Below, piece after piece: positions 59,979 to 64,000 of a DNA stretch of 64,000 nt. The notes below the pieces were generated by a model. It made no database searches. It was not told the DNA's origin and was given only the letters and a program-made list of their open reading frames with translations. Every line of letters starts with the position of its first letter. Within the stretch, counting starts at the first letter, position 1. Source of the stretch: Holosporaceae bacterium (GTDB lineage Bacteria; Pseudomonadota; Alphaproteobacteria; UBA3830); NCBI GenBank assembly GCA_031269995.1, contig JAISYI010000022.1:1-64000 (forward strand). The letters are read 5' to 3'. Made by a program: the position numbers and the translations under genes.

Positions 59979-61292
59979 GTGCTCCTTTTGTGGAGCATCT
60001 ATCCCGTGATTTGTTTCGCATTTTTCCTTGGGATTTTTTGTATGATCATCTTGGCTGGGTTTGTGTCCGGATCCGAGACCGCTGTGACTCGTGCATCGCG
60101 GGCCTATTTATTTCATCTGGCCAAGAAAGGAGACGAGCGAGCAAAGAAAGTCATCTCCTTGCAGCGGAATCTGTCTACTTCTATCAGCACAATATTGGTT
60201 CTCAATCAGCTGATCCTCTATCTGATTCCGATCATTAGTACTATCTTTTCCGTCAAATATCTTTCGACAGCGGAAGCAGCTATTATGCAGACATGTCTCG
60301 CTGCTTTGATTATGATTTACTCCGAAATTTTCCCCAAAATGCTTGTAATAAGATTCACTACACAGTTTGCCTTATTTGTAGCCCCATTCTTTGCACGGGC
60401 AGTTGTAGTGCTAAGGCCAATCACAATGGTTCTTGAATGGTGTGCAAAATATACTCTTAGAATGCTTCGGATAGATGTAGATCCGCAGGAATCTGGAGAG
60501 CTCTCCGACGATGAACTGCGCGGAGCTATTGAGATGAGACAGTCGGATGGAGACGATGAGAAAACGCAGAAAAAAAGTATGCTAAAGAGCATCCTGGATC
60601 TGGAAAAAATTTCAGTAAGTCACTCCATGATCCATAGGAAAAATCTAAAAACCATTAATATTTCGCAACCGATAGGAAAAATTGCCGATGAATTAAGCTC
60701 CTGCCAATTTTCACGTGTTCCATTGTGGAAAGATAATCCGGAGAACATTGTTGGAGTACTGAAAACAAAGACCTTTTTCCGCGCGCTAAGACGGCATGGA
60801 GAGAATCAGGACAGTATACAAATCAATCAGCTAATGTTTCCGCCATGGTTTGTGCCAGATACCAAGCATCTACTGGACCAACTGCAGGATTTTCGGAAAA
60901 AGCGAGAGCACTTCGCTCTGGTGGTGGATGAATACGGAGATCTTCAGGGATGCATTACGTTGGAGGATATTCTTGAGGAAATTGTAGGAGAAATTGTTGA
61001 CGAGGATGACTCCAAGCCTAATGACCTAAAGATGCAGGATGATGGTTCGGTGATAGTTGAGGGAAGTATGTCAATACGGGATCTAAACCGTGAGTTTGAC
61101 TGGAACCTTCCAGAAGATGACGCGGCAACGATCGCAGGCTACATCATGCACGAGGTGAGAAAAATTCCCGATGTCGGACAAATCTACATACTTGGAGGAG
61201 TAAAAATAGAAATCCTGAAAAGACAACGTAATCAAATAGGGATAGTGAAAATTACTCAGACCTTGCAAACAAAAATCTCAGAACAGCCTTGA
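59979..61292 (+). CDS. CNNM/CorC-HlyC family membrane protein (DUF21 and CBS domains)
   Basis: 437 residues: a DUF21 (CNNM) membrane domain with four helices (about 8-165), a pair of CBS domains (about 205-325; SHSMIHRKNLKTINI and FALVVDEYGDLQGCITLEDILEEIVGEI), and a C-terminal CorC_HlyC domain (about 345-430). Homologs are linked to Mg2+/Co2+ efflux; rickettsial relatives are called TlyC hemolysins, a name with weak functional support. The start is a GTG at 59979 with GAGGG six bases upstream. Confidence 0.9.
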   Translation: MLLLWSIYPVICFAFFLGIFCMIILAGFVSGSETAVTRASRAYLFHLAKKGDERAKKVISLQRNLSTSISTILVLNQLILYLIPIISTIFSVKYLSTAEAAIMQTCLAALIMIYSEIFPKMLVIRFTTQFALFVAPFFARAVVVLRPITMVLEWCAKYTLRMLRIDVDPQESGELSDDELRGAIEMRQSDGDDEKTQKKSMLKSILDLEKISVSHSMIHRKNLKTINISQPIGKIADELSSCQFSRVPLWKDNPENIVGVLKTKTFFRALRRHGENQDSIQINQLMFPPWFVPDTKHLLDQLQDFRKKREHFALVVDEYGDLQGCITLEDILEEIVGEIVDEDDSKPNDLKMQDDGSVIVEGSMSIRDLNREFDWNLPEDDAATIAGYIMHEVRKIPDVGQIYILGGVKIEILKRQRNQIGIVKITQTLQTKISEQP

Positions 61293-61359
61293 CAAAGTCA
61301 AGTCAAAATGTTCAAAAATCACGGAAAATTATACCTATTAACAAAGCCTACCCAACTAA

Positions 61360-61383
61360 CTAGTAAAAACAGTGTTTTACTAG
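61360..61383. terminator. Bidirectional hairpin between convergent genes
   Basis: CTAGTAAAA and TTTTACTAG form a perfect 9-bp stem with a 6-base loop, midway between the plus-strand CorC-like gene and the minus-strand small membrane protein gene. A/T-rich ends on both sides suit termination in either direction. Confidence 0.6.
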
Positions 61384-61421
61384 GAGTATTTCTTGGAGAA
61401 CGATATAAAACATAATTTGTA

Positions 61422-61598
61422 TTACTTAAGCGAGAGCAACGCGACAACCAGTGCAGCAATAACAAGCCATACAGCACCCCGAACTAGCACGAGTCTAGTA
61501 GGCGGACGGTTGTCATTGGCATTGGTAATCTCTATGTTTGAGTGCGACACAACATCCTCTATCGAAAATGGCTTTTTTTCTTCAATTTTTACATTCAT
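61422..61598 (-). CDS. 58-residue tail-anchored membrane protein, unknown function
   Basis: Reads MNVKIEEKKPFSIEDVVSHS then a polar Asn/Pro-rich middle (ITNANDNRPPTR) and a C-terminal hydrophobic helix (about 37-57, LVRGAVWLVIAALVVALLSL) ending in Lys. GGAAAGG lies about ten bases before the ATG at 61598. It is 38 bases behind the bamD stop on the same strand. No family is recognised. The clean N-in topology, ribosome-binding site and operon position support a real gene. Confidence 0.62.
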   Translation of the reverse strand: MNVKIEEKKPFSIEDVVSHSNIEITNANDNRPPTRLVLVRGAVWLVIAALVVALLSLK

Positions 61599-61636
61599 AT
61601 CAAAAAGACCTTTCCAAACTGTTGAGGAAAATCAAA

Positions 61637-62371
61637 TTATTTTTTTACCAAAAGACTCGCCTTTTTGGTCCAAGGGGAATCAGGCAGTCTTTCAGACAAT
61701 ATTCTATAGGCACTTTGTGCTTCTTGCGGAAGTCCAAGAGCATTGCAGCATTCGATCATGTGGAAAAGAGCTTCCTTCGCATATCTGGTGTTCATCATCT
61801 GCTCGGCGACAAACGCATAGCGCCCAATGGCGGCAAGAGCACTCTTGTTTTTTTGGTAATAACGCCCGATCGACATTTCATGGGCGGCAATGATGTCGTC
61901 GAGGATCATTACGCGCTTTAGAGAATCTTTATAATAGGCAGATTCAGGGAATTTATTTGTCAATTCCACAAACAGATTCCTGGCAGTCATGGCATTTTTA
62001 GAATCCCTTCCCACTGATACTACCTGCATGTATCGGCACATGGCCTTTAGATACATAACGTAGGGAACTAGAGCATGGGACGGATGATAGCGTAAGAATA
62101 TATCGATTTCTCTTATGGCGCTCATATAGTTTTCCGCCATAAAATGACAGTAGGCGGATAAGACCTGCCCCTCATTTGCTTTGGATGAATACGGAAACAA
62201 CGTTTCTATATCCTTAAACTCGGAGGCAGCGTCAGAGTATTCCTTTTTCTTTAGCAGATCCGTGGCTTTTTTATAAATACTAGTCACGGAACGATCTTTA
62301 AACGCCTCCTTCTTCGATGCGCAGCCAATCAGCAAACAGCAGCAAAAAAGTAGCAACCCTATCGATCTCAT
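61637..62371 (-). CDS. bamD: Outer-membrane assembly lipoprotein BamD
   Basis: Essential partner of BamA in inserting beta-barrel proteins. 244 residues: lipobox LLIGC (Cys17), then TPR repeats starting with YKKATDLLKKKEYSDAASEFKDIETLFPYS and EIDIFLRYHPSHALVPYVMYLKAMC. Normal length. Nine bases after dut; the 58-residue gene follows. Confidence 0.95.
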   Translation of the reverse strand: MRSIGLLLFCCCLLIGCASKKEAFKDRSVTSIYKKATDLLKKKEYSDAASEFKDIETLFPYSSKANEGQVLSAYCHFMAENYMSAIREIDIFLRYHPSHALVPYVMYLKAMCRYMQVVSVGRDSKNAMTARNLFVELTNKFPESAYYKDSLKRVMILDDIIAAHEMSIGRYYQKNKSALAAIGRYAFVAEQMMNTRYAKEALFHMIECCNALGLPQEAQSAYRILSERLPDSPWTKKASLLVKK

Positions 62372-62380
62372 AACTCCCTC

Positions 62381-62824
62381 TTATTTTACTCCGGTCGATC
62401 CATATCCATTATCGGACCTGGCGGTACCGTCGAGAGAGTCTACCACATCCCAGTCGATCGTTTCACATTTTTGTATCACCAGTTGAGCGATTCTCATGCC
62501 TCGTTCTATCACGAAACTTTCGGCACCGAAATTCTGCAGCAGAACCTTTATTTCCCCTCTATAATCACTGTCTATGGTCCCAGGAGAATTGAGCACGAAC
62601 ACCCCATACTTATGAGCTAAACCAGATCTTGACCGTATTTCCCCATTATACCCCCTTGGGATTGCCACTACTAACCCAGTGGGAACCAATCTCCGCAGAT
62701 TTTTCTCTAGGAGGACATCCTCTGTAATCGCCGCACGCAGATCCAATCCAGCACTTCCATAGGTCGCATGGGCAGGCAGTGGTAACCCACTTGCCGTCTC
62801 AAGAACCCTTAACGGTATCCGCAT
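62381..62824 (-). CDS. dut: dUTP diphosphatase (dUTPase)
   Basis: Hydrolyses dUTP to dUMP, keeping uracil out of DNA and feeding thymidylate synthesis; it would use the product of the dcd-family proteins at 9.4-10.5 kb. 147 residues with the five trimeric motifs: AGLDLRA, RSRSGLA(H)KYG, NSPGTIDSDYRGEI, RIAQLVI and the C-terminal RSDNGYGSTG. TAATG overlap with the mlaC-like gene. Confidence 0.97.
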   Translation of the reverse strand: MRIPLRVLETASGLPLPAHATYGSAGLDLRAAITEDVLLEKNLRRLVPTGLVVAIPRGYNGEIRSRSGLAHKYGVFVLNSPGTIDSDYRGEIKVLLQNFGAESFVIERGMRIAQLVIQKCETIDWDVVDSLDGTARSDNGYGSTGVK

Positions 62825-63459
62825 TACTTCCCCGCCGGTCCAAATATCTGCTCAAACTTTTCCATTGCCCTTTTTGGACCCAATTCAGATATACTTCCAG
62901 AAACTTGCTCCCTCAATAAGCTCCTTAGGCTTATCCCATCCCAGGAAATGTCGATAATTTTCCGCTGTCCCTCCTTATCTTGGCGAACAGTCACAAGGAT
63001 CACCATGTTGCTCTTACCAGGAACAGAAATGTCAACGGGGACGTTGAAAATACCTTTCTGCAGTTGCTGCGCCCCCCTTATAGCAAATTTTGCCCCCTTA
63101 TATATTTTAAAATTTCCTGCATATGTTGCAATCAACATTCGATTGATTAGCAAACGAAGAGTTCCCTTAGATGCAGGATCCAAAGTCCGCGCATGTTGCC
63201 CAAAAGAAAAATTTACCAGCTTGTCAAGGTCAAAATAATCCTCCAGTAGCTCAGCAAACCTTGCCAAAGCCTGCTCCTCAGTAAGCTCCGAATCATTCAC
63301 AACATCCAGAGCACACTGGATAGAGGATCCAACAAAACGTTCAACAATCATTTTATCTGCGGAAGAACCAGGATGAATACCATGGGCAGAGACTGCCGGA
63401 ACACCTAATGACAGCAAGAATAATGATAATACTGCCCAACACGAACTCGCCTTATTCAT
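62824..63459 (-). CDS. mlaC: MlaC-like periplasmic phospholipid-binding protein (Ttg2 family)
   Basis: 211 residues: signal peptide about 1-25 (LSLFLLSLGVPAVSA), then an MlaC/Tol-tolerance domain with YFDLDKLVNFSFGQHAR, NRMLIATYAGNF and KIIDISWDGISL. MlaC ferries phospholipids between membranes to maintain outer-membrane asymmetry. Other mla genes are not in the window. First gene of an mlaC-dut-bamD unit. Confidence 0.88.
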   Translation of the reverse strand: MNKASSCWAVLSLFLLSLGVPAVSAHGIHPGSSADKMIVERFVGSSIQCALDVVNDSELTEEQALARFAELLEDYFDLDKLVNFSFGQHARTLDPASKGTLRLLINRMLIATYAGNFKIYKGAKFAIRGAQQLQKGIFNVPVDISVPGKSNMVILVTVRQDKEGQRKIIDISWDGISLRSLLREQVSGSISELGPKRAMEKFEQIFGPAGK

Positions 63460-63533
63460 GACCGACTCCTTTCAATAAAAACCACACCATGACGTAATTG
63501 CCTCACTTCCCATTACACATTCTGAAACATACA

Positions 63534-63607
63534 TGGAGGCTAGGACCGGAATCGAACCGACGTACAAGGATTTGCAGTCCTCTGCATAGCCACTCTGCCA
63601 CCCAGCC
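63534..63607 (-). tRNA. tRNA-Cys (anticodon GCA)
   Basis: Minus-strand cloverleaf: acceptor GGCTGGG/CCTAGCC, D-arm GGCAGAGTGGCTATGC, anticodon stem GAGGA/TCCTT with loop CTGCAAA (anticodon GCA), and T-arm GTCGG-TTCGATT-CCGGT. Discriminator U, as required for Cys, with CCA encoded. Confidence 0.95.
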
Positions 63608-63718
63608 TTATCAGCATAACTTCTATAACACCTGAAACAAAAAGATCAATAGTTGGATGAGCATTCACATGAATACGCATCAAATATGAATTCCAAAGAT
63701 TACGTAGCGCGCCTTTCA

Positions 63719-64000
63719 TCAGAATAAATCTACCTGAGATGCGATTCTGCGGACCCTAATATGTCCATCAGAAAAAGTGAGATTTAGAGCAGAGTGTTTT
63801 TCTGCATCTGCCACGGAGGTCACTGGCTGGAATTTTTCTGACTCGACGAAGGCAAATCCTTTTTGCAGAATACGAACATAGGAATTTGATTCAATCGCCG
63901 CAGACGCAAGTAAAAATTGGTTCCTGCACTGCTCCAGCACGGAGGAAAATCTAAAGCGCAGTTTCTGATAGAGCGGCCCGACACTGTCACGCAAAACCGG
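63719..64000 (-). CDS. xseA: Exodeoxyribonuclease VII large subunit, C-terminal fragment (cut by window edge)
   Basis: The 3' end of a longer reading frame entering from the right edge. Visible are an amphipathic helical stretch and the family's C-terminal segment SYVRILQKGFAFVESEKFQPV followed by LNLTFSDGHIRVR, as in XseA. Only about 93 residues lie in the window, so catalytic parts are not seen. Confidence 0.8.
   Translation of the reverse strand, partial: PVLRDSVGPLYQKLRFRFSSVLEQCRNQFLLASAAIESNSYVRILQKGFAFVESEKFQPVTSVADAEKHSALNLTFSDGHIRVRRIASQVDLF

Noticed and set aside
61599-61893. Plus-strand frame running through the 58-residue gene and bamD
   Set aside because: Antisense to bamD, without a family match; the minus-strand genes explain the region.

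Overview
The window looks like chromosomal DNA of an alphaproteobacterium that lives inside host cells, probably an endosymbiont or parasite of the Rickettsiales/Holosporales type. The evidence is a nucleotide-translocase (ATP/ADP exchanger) gene at 36.1-37.5 kb, typical of bacteria that take host ATP; alphaproteobacterial gene orders (mtaB-ftsY, divK-pleD, ruvCAB-tolQRAB, adk between secY and rpsM); and a moderately AT-rich, tightly packed genome with many ATGA/TAATG/TGATG overlaps. No insertion sequence, prophage, rRNA or CRISPR array is visible. The order-level assignment is inference.

Layout. 0-10.5 kb: glyQS-mtaB-ftsY (minus), ruvX, a small conserved protein, rpmE and a D,D-carboxypeptidase (plus), then pleD and divK, lnt and two tandem dCTP-deaminase paralogs (minus). 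10.7-15.4 kb: MsbA-like exporter, an APC antiporter and a GT-C-like membrane protein, following closely behind the ribosomal block. 15.4-32.8 kb: a continuous str-S10-spc-alpha ribosomal superoperon (rpsL to rplQ, including fusA, tuf, secY, adk, rpoA), with a recognisable promoter before rpsL. 32.9-35.9 kb: two prepilin-like proteins and an MshL-type secretin. 36.1-47.8 kb: tlc, rplS, tRNA-Arg, tolB-tolA-tolR-tolQ, ruvB-ruvA-ruvC, a small membrane protein, a secreted methyltransferase-like protein and gyrB. 48.0-52.1 kb: an accessory stretch with a SemiSWEET/PQ-loop transporter, a large cytoplasmic hybrid histidine kinase, a small lipoprotein and a PotD-like binding protein. 52.1-64 kb: pssA-psd, tRNA-Leu, a YmdB-type phosphoesterase, rlpA, an Smr protein, dnaK-dnaJ, a 640-base non-coding gap, a CorC/HlyC-type membrane protein, a 58-residue membrane protein, bamD, dut, an MlaC-like protein, tRNA-Cys and the 3' end of xseA.

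How the genes work together. Most of the window is core machinery: translation, Sec/SRP export (secY, ftsY), envelope maintenance (lnt, msbA, tol, bamD, mlaC, pssA/psd, rlpA) and recombination (ruvABC, ruvX). Three signalling or metabolic loci depart from the textbook. The DivK receiver and the first PleD receiver both lack the phosphorylatable aspartate although the GGDEF output is intact. The two dCTP-deaminase paralogs carry complementary changes in active-site positions. The hybrid kinase at 48.4-50.7 kb has a 250-residue N-terminal domain whose motif layout resembles a tRNA-dependent cyclodipeptide synthase and which sits directly behind a PQ-loop transporter gene. This last locus is the best candidate for an undescribed system.
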